From NCBI GenBank assembly GCA_963747535.1, contig CAVVFX010000001.1, positions 254,118 through 318,117 of the forward strand: a stretch of DNA of 64,000 nt, in the 5' to 3' direction. The stretch comes from CAVVFX01 sp963747535. Its GTDB lineage: Bacteria; Acidobacteriota; Terriglobia; Bryobacterales; Bryobacteraceae. The first letter of the stretch is position 1. Every line of letters begins with the position of its first letter. This document shows positions 16,960-26,274 of the stretch, in pieces. The notes beneath the pieces were generated by a model that saw nothing but the letters and a program-made list of their open reading frames with translations, ran no database searches and was not told the DNA's origin. A program made the translations under genes and the position numbers.

Positions 16960-17415
16960 GGGTTCCCCTTGGCTCGGGCTGGGAAGTCGGCGGCGCTTCC
17001 GAATCCGGATCGCGCCCTCCGCGGCGATCCCGGGTTCGTCGCGTCGCGCGAGCGGGCAAGCGGCGGTTATGACAGCAGCACGCGGTCCGGCGCCGGCCAA
17101 ACGAATGCCCCGACCTCGCACACGCCTCTCGGCCGCCAATCCGCGCAATCGCGGGTGATCCGGCGGCACCAGGCGTTTGGCGCATTCCTCGGACGACTGC
17201 GCCACGGCCCCATAAGCTCGTGGCTCGCAGCCGCGGCGATCCCGCGTTCGTCGCCTCGCTCGAAGTTGATCGCGGGCCGCGCGCGCCGATCCCACGTTCG
17301 TCGCCTTGCTCGAAGGGGTACCCCGGCCTCGCGCGCGTCTCTCGGCCGCCGCCAGGAGCTTTGCGCGTTCCTCGCGCGCGTAAGAATGCGAACCATTTGC
17401 GACACTTTAGGCCGA
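16960..17415 (+). repeat. GC-rich mosaic repeat cluster at 17 kb
   Basis: Three or more partial front modules (GCGGCGATCCCGGGTTCGTC, CGCGGCGATCCCGCGTTCGT, CCGATCCCACGTTCGTCGCC) are interspersed with CTCTCGGCCGCC stretches and end in GCGCGTAAGAATGCGAACCA then TTTGCGACACTTTAGGCCG, a terminal module also seen at 44277 and 48970. No credible gene lies in 16739-17593. Confidence 0.65.
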
Positions 17416-17593
17416 CGCCGTTGCGCAGGAGCAGTGGACAAGCCCGCCGCCAACTAAATAGTTGCGGGCGTGAGTGCCGGTCTTCACGCATACGTCCAGC
17501 TGCCATGCCGCGCGGCTGACTGCTCGCCCAGCATGGCTCGGCGATAAGAGTCAGCAACTTGACTGGCCCCCGACGTAGCGGCGCCTTGCCGAT

Positions 17594-17911
17594 TCAGAAG
17601 TGCAGCGCATCGTCAGGGATCGTGTACAGATCCTGCCTGCCGGAGTAGTTCAAGCCTGTCCACGTTTTGCCAGTTGGACTGGATTCACCATCCGGGTTAA
17701 GATAGCCCGAGCAGCCGTCGCTCTTGCGGTGCCAGCGCAATAGCAACTGGCGGTAATCGAAGGTATGCGCAGCGACGTACTGCCTCACCATCTGAATGGC
17801 GTTGGTGCAGGAAGAGGCAGGCAGTCTAATGAACTCGTTTTGCCCTGCAACGTCGCTGATAACGATCTCGTAGCTGACTGCTCCGCTTGTTCCAAACTTG
17901 GCGTCTGTCAT
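17594..17911 (-). CDS. Hypothetical 105-residue protein
   Basis: Begins MTDAKFGTSGAVSYEIVISD at 17911 behind a good AAGGAGC ribosome site; the longer start at 17965 is disfavoured. Soluble, with aromatic/charged C-terminal half (YRQLLLRWHRKSDGCSGYLN). No known motif. An isolated gene between the GC-rich repeats and the ISKra4-type element. Confidence 0.6.
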   Translation of the reverse strand: MTDAKFGTSGAVSYEIVISDVAGQNEFIRLPASSCTNAIQMVRQYVAAHTFDYRQLLLRWHRKSDGCSGYLNPDGESSPTGKTWTGLNYSGRQDLYTIPDDALHF

Positions 17912-18089
17912 AGTCTGCTCCTTGACTTGTGGCCCAACAAAAGCATGATGCGCCAATTCAAACATGTTCTCAATAGAGCACTTAGTACTTTTGGGTGCTC
18001 AGAGCAGAAGTCACGGCGCGAAGTGATCCAGTTTCCGCATCGCTGCAAAAATAGAAAAAGGGCCAGTATTAGCCTCAAACGTGGTTCCC

Positions 18090-18098
18090 ATTTCATTT
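18090..18098. repeat. 9-bp target-site duplication, left
   Basis: ATTTCATTT at 18090-18098 is repeated at 20099-20107 immediately outside the two inverted repeats of the ISKra4-type element, proving the element boundaries and its transposition as a unit. Confidence 0.9.
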
Positions 18099-18215
18099 GG
18101 GTGCGGCTACTTTAGAACGATGGACAAGTACTCATAATTCAATCAGTTAGAGCCAATCGGCCTGTCTTCGGCTATCGCTTAGCCCGGGGATATCGAAATA
18201 ACCCCTGTTTTTGAA

Positions 18216-18614
18216 TCAGTTCTGGCGCTTGGACTCTGCCAGTTCGGCTTGGTGTCGCAGGATGGTTTTGGAGAGTTTGTCGAGGCGGTTGAGAAGGGTT
18301 TTCAACTTGCGGTATTGCTGTGCTGCGGCCCTGTACAACGGGGCCGCTTCCGGCGAGAGTTTGACATTCACCGTTTTGCCGTTGGCCTTGTAGGTAAGCT
18401 CGAAGTATGGGCCGTGGCGCTTGGTGGCGTCGGAGGCACAGGCGCACTGGGCTTTGCCGCACTTCATCATTCGCTTCAGTACTGTACCTTTGCAGAAATA
18501 CTCGACCTGCTCCAGTCCTCGTCTGAGTTCCAGGAAGCGTTGCGTGTGGCGTTCCAGGGAGGCATTACGTACAAGGGGACGGATACCGCTTTTCGAAACA
18601 GAAACACGTGACAT
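18216..18614 (-). CDS. DUF6788-like passenger protein of IS element
   Basis: 132 residues with a Cys cluster (MMKCGKAQCACASDATKRHG, PYFELTYKANGK), the hallmark of the small DUF6788-type proteins often found beside transposases. It probably binds nucleic acid through the Cys motif; role in transposition unknown. Divergent from the transposase with 28 bp between the starts, so one control region serves both. Confidence 0.6.
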   Translation of the reverse strand: MSRVSVSKSGIRPLVRNASLERHTQRFLELRRGLEQVEYFCKGTVLKRMMKCGKAQCACASDATKRHGPYFELTYKANGKTVNVKLSPEAAPLYRAAAQQYRKLKTLLNRLDKLSKTILRHQAELAESKRQN

Positions 18615-18642
18615 TGTCTTACGGTGATACTACCGTAAGAAC

Positions 18643-20090
18643 ATGACAATGGCAAGTTGTTTCCCTGCTGATACGAGACCTGCGTTTGTTGAGTTCTCGC
18701 TGCTGGAGTCCTGGCTGGCATCCTCCAGCGCCCTCCAACTCCCTCTCCACCAGATCGAGTCCCAGCAGCAGGCTAAAGGCCGCGAGGTCCAACGCCTTCT
18801 CCTCCAGGCCCATTTGCAGCATCGCGGCAACGGAGATATAGGGCCTGCCTTGCAACTGGAACAGGCAGACGGCGCGGTGCTCTACTCTCACCGCCGCCTG
18901 AGCATCCGATCCCTGACCACCGTGTTTGGAACCGTGGAACTCGTCCGTATGGGCTACTCCCGGCCCAGAGAGCCCAGCATCTTTCCGCTCGATAAGGCAC
19001 TGGCCTTGCCTGCACGGTCGTTCTCCTACGAACTCCAGCGCCGCCTGGTTAAGGCCGCCGTACAGAACCCGTTTCTGGAATCGGTTCAAACCATTGCCGA
19101 GTTGACCGGCGTTGCCGTATCCAAACGCAGTCTGGAAGAGATCCTGCGGCTCTGGACTTTGATGCATTCTACCAACAGCGCTCGGCGGCCACCGCCGTCG
19201 GCTCGATCCTGGTGGCGGCGGTCGACGGTAAGGGCATTCCCATGGTCAAGCCTTGCGGCTCACAACCCACCGCACGGCTGACCAAAGGGCAGAAGGCCAA
19301 TAAGAAACGCATGGCCACGGTCGCTACCGTCTTCACCCGCGCCCCTTGGGTGCGGACCCCACAACAAGTCATCGATAGCCTTTTTCCCACCGCCCGTCCG
19401 GCATCCGGTGAGGCGCCTCCTCCTCCACGGCCGGAGAACAAGCGAGTGTGGGCGAGTTTGCTCAAGGGCAAGACCGCCGTTATCGAGGAGGTGGCTGAAG
19501 AGATAGAGCGCCGCGATCCCTCGCGATCAATAACTCGACTGGCCTTGACTGACGGTGAGCGTGCTCTCCAGATTCGGGTTGATCAAAGACTCAAGGTCAC
19601 CTTGATCCTGGATCTGATGCACGTGCTGGAGAAACTCTGGAAGGCCGCCTATGTCTTCCATGCAGAAGGTAGCCTGGAAGCCGATCTTTGGGTCCTCGAC
19701 CGAACTCTGCGAATTCTATTCGGCGGGGTCGGCCAAGTCGTCAAAGGCATCCGTCAGAGCATTACCAAACACGGCCTGTCCGGTCCCAAGGCCAAAACTC
19801 TCAACGCGGTCGCCAACTACCTCTATCGCAACCGCTCGCGAATGCGCTACAACGAATACCTCGCCAACGGTTGGCCGATTGCCAGCGGCCCGGTTGAAGG
19901 TGCCTGCAAGAACTTGATTAAAGATCGGATGGAACGATCTGGCATGCGCTGGACCGAGCAAATGGCGGAGGCCATTGTACAACTCCGAGCCATCTACCTG
20001 TCAGGAGATTTTGATCGCTACTGGCAATTCCACATCGATCAGGATCAGCGTCGCCTATACCCCGTCGTCCGGGCCGTCGTTCCAAAGTAG
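18643..20090 (+). pseudogene. ISKra4-family transposase, single frameshift
   Basis: The first frame (to about 19155) gives the N-terminal region ending QTIAELTGVAVSKRSLEEIL; the second frame continues with LDFDAFYQQRSAATAVGSIL and VAAVDGKGIPMV, TDGERALQIRV and the C-terminal WPIASGPVEGACKNLIKDRM. A one-base shift near 19150 joins them into a protein of about 480 residues, the usual length. The catalytic region is fully present. Programmed frameshifting cannot be excluded but no clear slippery run is seen at the junction, so a mutation is more likely. Confidence 0.8.
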
Positions 20091-20098
20091 CCACACCC

Positions 20099-20107
20099 AT
20101 TTCATTT
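20099..20107. repeat. 9-bp target-site duplication, right
   Basis: ATTTCATTT, identical to 18090-18098, directly after the right inverted repeat. Confidence 0.9.
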
Positions 20108-20608
20108 CCAAAATGAATTGAAACCGGGCATCGATTTCGAAATAGGGATCGCTTGGCTCGGCTTCACACGGCGCGGGAACAAACTGAATAACTTCCGTCC
20201 GGGCTCAGCGGTTTCCTCCGGCTGGCCAGCCAGACTCCGCGCGAAGGACTCGTACGCTCGGCCCACGACCGACTCAGCCGCCACCAGACGACGCTTCAGA
20301 TTCGCTTCCCAAATACTCTTGTAATCGTTGGGAATCAGTCGAGAGATGGGATAACCCAGAATCTCCGTGATGGCGGAAGGGTCCGGGCCATCCTTGGAAT
20401 ACCGATTTAACACGATCTTCAATCGGTCTTCCGGCACGCCCCGCTCGAGCAATCCAGCGCATCGTTTGCGTGCCAGCATCAGAGAAGGAACCTCCGGCGT
20501 GCACACTACATACACCGTCTTAGCGCTCGAAACAATGACTTCGGTTGCATGATTTACCACCTCCGGCAGATCGAAGACGACGTGCTCGTACCTGAGGCGG
20601 ACAAACAT
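20102..20608 (-). pseudogene. CpaE/TadZ-type ATPase, C-terminal part
   Basis: MinD-like ATPase of type IV/Flp pilus assembly. RYEHVVFDLPEVVN, TVYVVCTPEVPSLMLARKRC, DRLKIVLNRYSKDG and ILGYPISRLIPNDYKSIWEA are characteristic. The N-terminal part with the deviant Walker A lies at 21017-21396, separated by an ISAzo13-type fragment, and roughly 70 residues between the two are missing. The original stop codon overlaps the target duplication of the ISKra4-type element. No other tad genes are in the window. Confidence 0.75.
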
Positions 20609-20668
20609 GAGCAGCCTCCGCTAAGGTGTTGCTAAACAATAATCTGTACAATCAGTCGAGACATGAAG

Positions 20669-21016
20669 TCAGGAGCGAGGCAGTAGCGTGTAGTTCCAAT
20701 CGGGATGCAATTTGTGTCGTTTGAGGCGCAGTTGGTCAATGTCGTCCTTCGAGACCTCGACACTGGTGTCATATTGATTAGTGTCTAAGACTGCTTTGAC
20801 CTTGAGTCCAGTGCTCGTCCGAGTGCCGCCTATTAGATTCACCACGGTTTCGAAGTTGATCAAGGGCTTACCCTTCCAGTTCAGGCTTATGAAGGAGAAT
20901 AACCGGTGCTCGATCTTGTTCCACTTGCTGGTGCCCGGCGGATAGTGACAAACGGTGATCGCCATCCCTGTTTCATCGCTTAACGCTTGGAGATATAGCT
21001 TCCATGCCCGCGTCCG
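20669..21016 (-). pseudogene. ISAzo13-type transposase C-terminal fragment
   Basis: RTRAWKLYLQALSDETGMAI then HYPPGTSKWNKIEHRLFSFI and KRHKLHPDWNYTLLP are the conserved end of ISAzo13-type transposases. It is fused in frame behind the CpaE N-terminal fragment, making an apparent 251-residue chimera that is a recombination artefact. It is of a different subgroup from the larger copy at 21397-23090 (only moderate similarity). Confidence 0.75.
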
Positions 21017-21396
21017 GGCGCCGCTACCCGCCTTGGCCGGTATGAAGACAATCACATTGTCGGGGCCCACGCTCTGTACCGCGCTCATCGCGCCTTCAAC
21101 CTGTTGCGAGAAATCTTCCAGTGTGATGGCAGTAGGAATGACACTGAGATACCCGCCGGTTGTCTTCATTACCCGCTCGGTTACCCAGTTATCGTTGAAT
21201 CCCAGGATCGCTACTTTTGGGCAAGAGGCATGTATTGTCGATTCGATCTTGAGGGCATGCTCGCGGTCATCGAACTCGATAAACACTAGTTCCGGATTGA
21301 AGGAATTGATAAGTCGGACCATGTCCGGTGCTGTCGGCCGATAATCCGCGCTGCGCAACAGGTTGAGGTCACCTGAGGGACGACGCAACAATAGAT
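21017..21396 (-). pseudogene. CpaE/TadZ-type ATPase, N-terminal part
   Basis: Receiver-like N-domain (MVRLINSFNPELVFIEFDD, PKVAILGFNDNWVTERVMKT) running into VIVFIPAKAGSGA, the deviant Walker A of TadZ/CpaE. Homology ends within that motif at about 21016. The upstream end is cut where the larger ISAzo13-type element terminates (about 21396). With the fragment at 20102-20608 it shows that one gene was hit by two related elements. Confidence 0.7.
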
Positions 21397-23090
21397 TCAC
21401 ATCGGGGCAATCGTATAATTCCATGCGGGCAGAGTCGAATGTCGTTTGAGGGAAAGACGGCGGACCTGCTCTGGAGCGGGTGAGGTACCGGTTGGATAGT
21501 GCCGACGGTCGAGGTAGGCCGAGACAGTGAGACCGGTTCCGGTACAGGTGTTGCGGATGAAGTTGAGGATTTTGGGGTAATTGTCAAGAGGCTCGGCGGC
21601 CCAGTTTTTGGAGATTTCGGAGAATAGGCGGTGCTCGATGGGATTCCATTTGGAAGCGCCGGTGGGGTAATGAGCAACGGTTACTGTGAGCCCAAAGCTG
21701 TTGCAGATTTGGCTTTGAAGTTCGGTTTTCCAGGCGCGGGTGCGGCAACTGTTGCTGCCGCCGGTGTCGGCTAGGATGAGCAACTGCCGGCAGCGATGGT
21801 AGCGATTAGCGCCGTCGCGCTTCCACCAACCGGCGATGGAGTGGGCGGCAAAGGCTGCCGTGTCATGTGAGACGCCTATGAAGACCGAGCCTCGGTTGGC
21901 GAGCAGGTCATAGATACCGTAAGGGATTGCGACGCCGATGGCATCGGAACGGAAGTCATGATCATTGACGCGCACGGGCATGCGATCCCACTTCACGCCA
22001 TTGTTCTTGAAGTTTCCGACGAGTTCTCGTTTTTTGGTATCGACGCTGATGATGGGAATCCCCTGGCGTTCACAGCGAGTGCGTAATGACGAGATATAAC
22101 GGAACTGTTTGTCGCGATCCGGGCTAGAGTCGGTGGCAATGGTTTTGCGATTCACGCGGAGAGAAAAATCCATATCGTGAAGCAGCCGCGCCACGGTATT
22201 GGCTGAGATCTCGATATCGAGTTGCTGCAGCAGTTCGGCGATTCCGGCAGGTGTTTTGTGAGTCCATCGAATGCCGGTGATGGGATCGCCGGCGGTGTCG
22301 TGCTCCAGCAGGATTTCGATGGCTGCGATTACTTCGGGCGTTTTTTTTCCACCGATTTGCGTCCGGCGCCGGACTGTCGGATGCGGCCGACCTCGACATC
22401 CTGATCCAGCAACTGGCGGCGGCCGCGGGCGATGGTGTGCGGATCGAGGCCAAGAAATCCGGCCAGCACGCTGTCGCCGCCGTGGCCGAGTTTCATGGAT
22501 TCCAGACCGGCGTACAAGCGGCGCTGCTGCTCGTCCAGCAGACTGTAGAACAAGATGATGGCAGCTTTCATCTCATCGGGAGACACTTCCAGACGAGTGG
22601 CATCGACAATCGTGGGAACTGATTGGTTACTACGACGTGTCAGACGTTGTCGCTGACGGATGGCTGGATCGATAGCGGTATAGAGGAACAAGCCGGAGAT
22701 CACTTCCCGGGAGATCCTCTTCTGCTGGACAAGGTGGCGTAAGACATCCTGCGCTCCTACGTGTAGGATCGCAGACAGTTCTTCGGCAAAATATCCCGCG
22801 ACTGAACTACGGATGAACGCCTCGGCGGTGGCCAGCAGAGTACCGTAGCGGGAGAACCAGGCGGGCGCGCAGGACCACAGACCATCGGCCCCGAAACGGG
22901 CAATCTCGCGAAGAGTGTAAAAACGGCCGCCATGAGAGTAGCTGGTCAGGTAGTCGAGTTCTTTGAGCTTTCGGAAAACGGTGAGGTCTACGTCCGTGCC
23001 AAGGGCGCGTTTCAGGTCGGGAAGAGTTGCGATTTTGTCGTGGAGTAGCAGCTTTCGCAAGGAATCAGGAGAGAAGGCGAGAGGTCTCAT
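21397..23090 (-). CDS. ISAzo13-type transposase, two frames joined at an A8 run
   Basis: From ATG 23090 the first frame encodes a winged-helix-like N-domain (LLHDKIATLPDLKRALGTDV; GYFAEELSAILHVGAQDVLR) and the start of the transposase (YAGLESMKLGHGGDSVLAGF, GLDPHTIARGRRQLL, RIRQSGAGRKSVEKK), then stops at 22329. The -1 frame continues (TPEVIAAIEILLEHDTAGDP, HYPTGASKWNPIEHRLFSEI, KRHSTLPAWNYTIAPM). The overlap is eight consecutive A residues read GAA AAA AAA C (22341-22348), a classical slippery run. Joined length about 560 residues. Programmed frameshifting or transcript slippage is plausible; a simple indel is the alternative. Confidence 0.75.
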
Positions 23091-23091
23091 A

Positions 23092-23138
23092 ATGTTATAG
23101 TTGCGACTAAAACAACAGAATAATCGCAACTATAACAT
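23092..23138. promoter_or_regulatory. 15-bp perfect inverted repeat upstream of transposase
   Basis: ATGTTATAGTTGCGA at 23092-23106 and its exact complement at 23124-23138 flank a 17-nt AT-rich spacer directly before the transposase start codon. It could be the terminal repeat plus promoter of the element or an operator for the winged-helix N-domain. No matching copy was found at the other element end, which favours an operator. Confidence 0.5.
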
Positions 23139-23297
23139 AACTAGCGGTCGATGGGAGCAGCGCACGGATAGGCTCCAACTGCCTATCCAAATTGGGGAAA
23201 TCGACTACCGTGAGGAGAATGAACTAAAATTGGCAGCGGTGGATAATGTAGCTATCACGCCTACTGGTGAGTGGTTATTTCTGCGTGGACCCTGAGT

Positions 23298-24053
23298 GGT
23301 AGTGTTGCAACTTTCAAACTGCGCGTAGGAGCGGGTGCAGTGGGTGTTTGCCTTGGCCTTAAGCGGCCAGTTCGAACACTTCGTTGATGAACTGATTCTG
23401 ACGCCGAACATCAGTCCCGCTCACCCATCGAACCTGTCCCTTTCGCAGCATGTGGATCGCTTCGTAACCCTGAATCGTGCGTCGCGCCGAATGGAATTCT
23501 CGGAACCCTTGCTTGGCATTCACTCGTCGTTTTGATAGCTCGGTGGTCTTGCTCGATGATGTTGTTCAAATACTGCACCGGCCGGTGCCCGCACCATGGA
23601 GGGATCGCTCCTTCCTTCTTAACGGCCGAGATTGCTGAGGGTAGATGGGTGCCAAATCCGTGTTGATGACGCGAGGCTGTGGATGTGATGGATCGCGCAG
23701 TGCTTTCCGAAACAGCCGTTTGGCCGCATCCGCGTCGCGCCGAGCCGACAATAGGAAATCGATCGTCGCACCCGCCGAATCGATTGCTCGATACAGATAA
23801 CGCCAATGGCCCTTAACACGAACGTAAGTCTCGCTGCACCCAACGCCATATCGTCGTGTGATCGGCTTCCAGGCCACGCTCCTCTAATAGCTCTTCGACA
23901 TCGCGCAACGATAACGAGTATCGCAGGTACCAACGAACGGCACAAAGAATGATCGCGGGCTCGGTCTGCCGCCATTTGAAGATCGCTCGTCGATTAGCCA
24001 CGGGGGTCTTTCAAGCCTACCAGTCCGCGCCTGCGCGAAGTTGCAACACTACC
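23298..24053 (-). mobile_element. IS6-family element, copy A (decayed)
   Basis: 756 bp bounded by inverted GGTAGTGTTGCAACTT-type ends. Compared with the intact 828-bp copy at 37591-38418 it lacks about 72 bp before the second half of the transposase and has single-base indels near 23534 and 23638. No 8-bp target duplication is visible, as is common after IS6 co-integration and recombination. Confidence 0.9.
23359..24001 (-). pseudogene. IS6-family transposase, copy A
   Basis: Opening frame MANRRAIFKWRQTEPAIILC through TTIWRWVQR, then a deletion that removes the segment up to VDETYVRVKG. The rest is spread over two further frames because of single-base indels. The catalytic Asp of the first motif falls beside the deletion. 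Non-functional. Confidence 0.9.
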
Positions 24054-24184
24054 CGTCTATGGGATTTGAATTGTAGCTACTTGAAAGTAAAGCACTAGCA
24101 AAGAAGCATCAGTTCTTGTCGCGGTGTGGTCGAACCTCATAATGGTAGACGACTCGACTGCAGATTAGCACACGCGAAGCGTCT

Positions 24185-24478
24185 GTGGCCGAAGCTGAAG
24201 GCGAGGCCACTTCGTTCAAACGCGTTTCGCGGTGTTTTCGCGCTCGTCGACGTCCACGAGGGTCGCGCTTCTCGGTTTTTCGTGCCGCAACGGCGATCGA
24301 CCGAGAGTGCACGAGTTCAGGGCGCTCACTCACGGCGCCGGGCCGGCCGCTGCTGGTCGTGCCGCCGCGTGCGTGTTCGCGAGGCGGCGAACGCGGGATC
24401 GCCGCGGCGGACGCCATGCACTCGTCTTCGGGGTGTTGCGCTACAAGCCCCACGGCGAAAAGGCGATGGAAAGTTAGA
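24185..24478 (-). repeat. GC-rich mosaic repeat, reverse orientation
   Basis: Tail remnant (CAAACGCGTTTCGCGGTGTT, TTCGCGCTCGTCGACGTCCA), middle (CTCGGTTTTTCGTGCCGCAA, CGGCGATCGACCGAGAGTGC) and front (GAGGCGGCGAACGCGGGATC, GCCGCGGCGG) blocks in reverse complement relative to most copies. It abuts the inverted duplication of the sigma-54 regulator at 24475. Confidence 0.75.
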
Positions 24479-26128
24479 CGGATCGCGTTCCTCCCGCTAG
24501 TCGGCGTAGTGCGAGTGGGACTATTTACGAATGAATTTCATATCTTTCGAGATACTGGGCGGAACCAACGGTACTTTTGGAGTATTCTTGGGATTGAATC
24601 CCGCGTTTAATTACTCTTCGCGGTGAAGAATCGGCTTAAAGTTCGACAGAAACTTAAAGTAACAGCGTGGACGGAGGAGGCGTAAGTGATTACGAATACG
24701 AGGCCTAACGGCCCTTGCATTCTGCTGGTCGAAGATGAACTCGAGGTGCGCGCGTATCTCGAAATGACAGTAAGGTGTTTGGGCTATCGAGTCGAAGTCG
24801 CTGAAAGCGGGAATGAAGTCCTCAGATGCTTACAGTCGGCCGGCTCTGATATATCTCTCGTACTGCTGGATATCATCATGCCTGAGCGGGACGGGCTGGA
24901 AACCTTGTGCGAGATCCGGCGAATGAGTGCGACGCTGCCGGTAATCATCCTCGCCGGTGAGTACTTGCCGGTGAATGTCGTTGCGGCAATGAAATGCGGC
25001 GCCACGGATTTTCTCTGCAAACCGGTGGTGCACGAAGACCTCAAGCAAGCAATCGCCAAAGCATTGGAAGCTGACCGTGCCGACCGACCGCCGCCGGTCC
25101 GAGTGTCCGCCCCGAAGACTAATGCTTTCTTCGGCGGGAACCAGCAGATGCGTGAAATCTATTCGCTTGTGGGACAGATCGGCTGGTCGGACGCGCCAGT
25201 CTTGATCCAAGGCGAGACGGGCACGGGCAAAGAGGTGCTGGCTCGGGAGTTGCATGCCCATTCGCCGCGTGCAAACCAGGCATTCCTGAAACTGAATTGC
25301 GCCGCTCTGCCCTTTGAACTGGTGGAGAGTGAATTGTTCGGCTATGAGAGAGGCGCGTTTACCGGAGCGTTCCAGAAAAAGGTCGGCATGTTCGAACAGG
25401 CTGACGGCGGCACGATTCTCCTGGATGAAATCGGCGATATGGACGTGCGGCTTCAGTCGAAGCTACTCCAAGTGCTCCAGGATCAGCAGTTTCAACGAAT
25501 CGGCGGAAGGGAAACGATCCGCGTCGATGTGCGAGTCCTGGCGGCAACCCACCGGGATCTGGAGCAAGCCATTGCGGATCGGAGTTTTCGTGAAGACCTG
25601 TACTACCGGCTCAATGTCATCAATTTGGTTCTCCCTTCATTACGGGAGCGTAAAGATGACATCCTTTCCCTGGCTGAGTTCCTGCTGAAGAGGCACTCTC
25701 CGGCGAAGAGGGAGGCGCCTCTGCTGACTCGGGATTTCAAAGAAGCTCTTTTCAATTATTCCTGGCCCGGGAATGTTCGCGAACTGGAAAATGTTATTCG
25801 AAGATTGATCGTGCTGCGCGATCCGGAGCGAATTGTCCGCGAACTGCAGTTGAAGACCAGACGCAAACCGGTTGTGTCCGCCTCCGTAACAGAACCGCGC
25901 CTGATTGCTCCTCCGGAAGCGAGCAATGCGGCGATTCTTGAAAAGGTGACACTGGCCAAGCAGCAGGCTGAGACCGAGGCGATCCTGTCGGCCTTGAATG
26001 CAACACGGTGGAATCGAAAGAGAGCCGCGGCCATATTGAAGATCGACTATAAGGCGCTTCTCTACAAGATGAAGAAACTAGGTGTGGAGGGCAGTGTCAT
26101 GGCGCCACCTTTCCAACCACAGGGCGCT
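24475..26128 (+). repeat. 1.65-kb inverted duplication, copy 2
   Basis: Partner of 15296-16948. It begins TAGACGGATCGCGTTCCTCC and ends CAGGGCGCT. The 7.5 kb between copies holds the ISKra4-type, ISAzo13-type and IS6 elements, so recombination between the copies would invert that interval. Confidence 0.95.
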
Positions 26129-26137
26129 AGTTGGTAG
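24686..26137 (+). CDS. NtrC-family sigma-54-dependent response regulator, copy 2
   Basis: 483 residues, otherwise the same domain order and motifs as the copy at 15278-16738: receiver Asp62 and Lys112, Walker A GETGTGKE, GAFTGA loop, Walker B, Fis-type HTH. Differences seen: Gly56 to Asp in the receiver, one Leu to Arg (DPERIVREL) after the AAA+ core, and a changed C-terminal tail (FQPQGASW). The 210 bp upstream including the GGAGGAGGCG ribosome site are shared, so both copies should be expressed alike. No adjacent kinase. Confidence 0.95.
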   Translation: MITNTRPNGPCILLVEDELEVRAYLEMTVRCLGYRVEVAESGNEVLRCLQSAGSDISLVLLDIIMPERDGLETLCEIRRMSATLPVIILAGEYLPVNVVAAMKCGATDFLCKPVVHEDLKQAIAKALEADRADRPPPVRVSAPKTNAFFGGNQQMREIYSLVGQIGWSDAPVLIQGETGTGKEVLARELHAHSPRANQAFLKLNCAALPFELVESELFGYERGAFTGAFQKKVGMFEQADGGTILLDEIGDMDVRLQSKLLQVLQDQQFQRIGGRETIRVDVRVLAATHRDLEQAIADRSFREDLYYRLNVINLVLPSLRERKDDILSLAEFLLKRHSPAKREAPLLTRDFKEALFNYSWPGNVRELENVIRRLIVLRDPERIVRELQLKTRRKPVVSASVTEPRLIAPPEASNAAILEKVTLAKQQAETEAILSALNATRWNRKRAAAILKIDYKALLYKMKKLGVEGSVMAPPFQPQGASW

Positions 26138-26175
26138 CGAGGGAGCCTCATACCGCCGAGAAGATAGTGTTTGCA

Positions 26176-26233
26176 TGAGCCGGCTTTCAAGCCGGCTCAA
26201 TGCGTTTTTCGGCCGGGGCCATTGGCCCCGGCC
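26176..26233. repeat. Two perfect hairpins upstream of unassigned protein family
   Basis: Hairpin 1 (26176-26199) has an 11-bp perfect stem TGAGCCGGCTT with a 2-nt centre; hairpin 2 (26211-26233) has an 11-bp perfect stem GGCCGGGGCCA with a 1-nt centre. They lie 12 bp apart, 40 bp before the ORF at 26275, and just outside the inverted duplication. They may be the structured end of a mobile element or a leader RNA. Confidence 0.75.
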
Positions 26234-26274
26234 GCGGCGATTGATAAAGTTGAAGTGTCTGGGAGGTTGCTGTT

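Larger units (their letters stand above)
18099..20098 (+). mobile_element. Complete 2.0-kb ISKra4-type insertion sequence
   Basis: Exactly 2000 bp, bounded by 22-bp imperfect inverted repeats (18099-18120 and 20077-20098, two mismatches; left end begins GGGTGCGGCTACTTTAGAAC) and a 9-bp direct repeat. It carries a DUF6788-like gene and a divergently oriented transposase. The insertion lies across the stop codon of a CpaE-like gene without altering the encoded protein. The transposase carries one frameshift. Confidence 0.9.

Noticed and set aside
20669..21424. Single 251-residue gene
   Set aside because: The N-terminal part is CpaE-like and the C-terminal part ISAzo13-type; the fusion lies exactly in the Walker A motif and is a recombination product.
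24109..24610. Overlapping ORFs upstream of regulator copy 2
   Set aside because: They translate the reverse-oriented GC-rich repeat and the duplicated leader.
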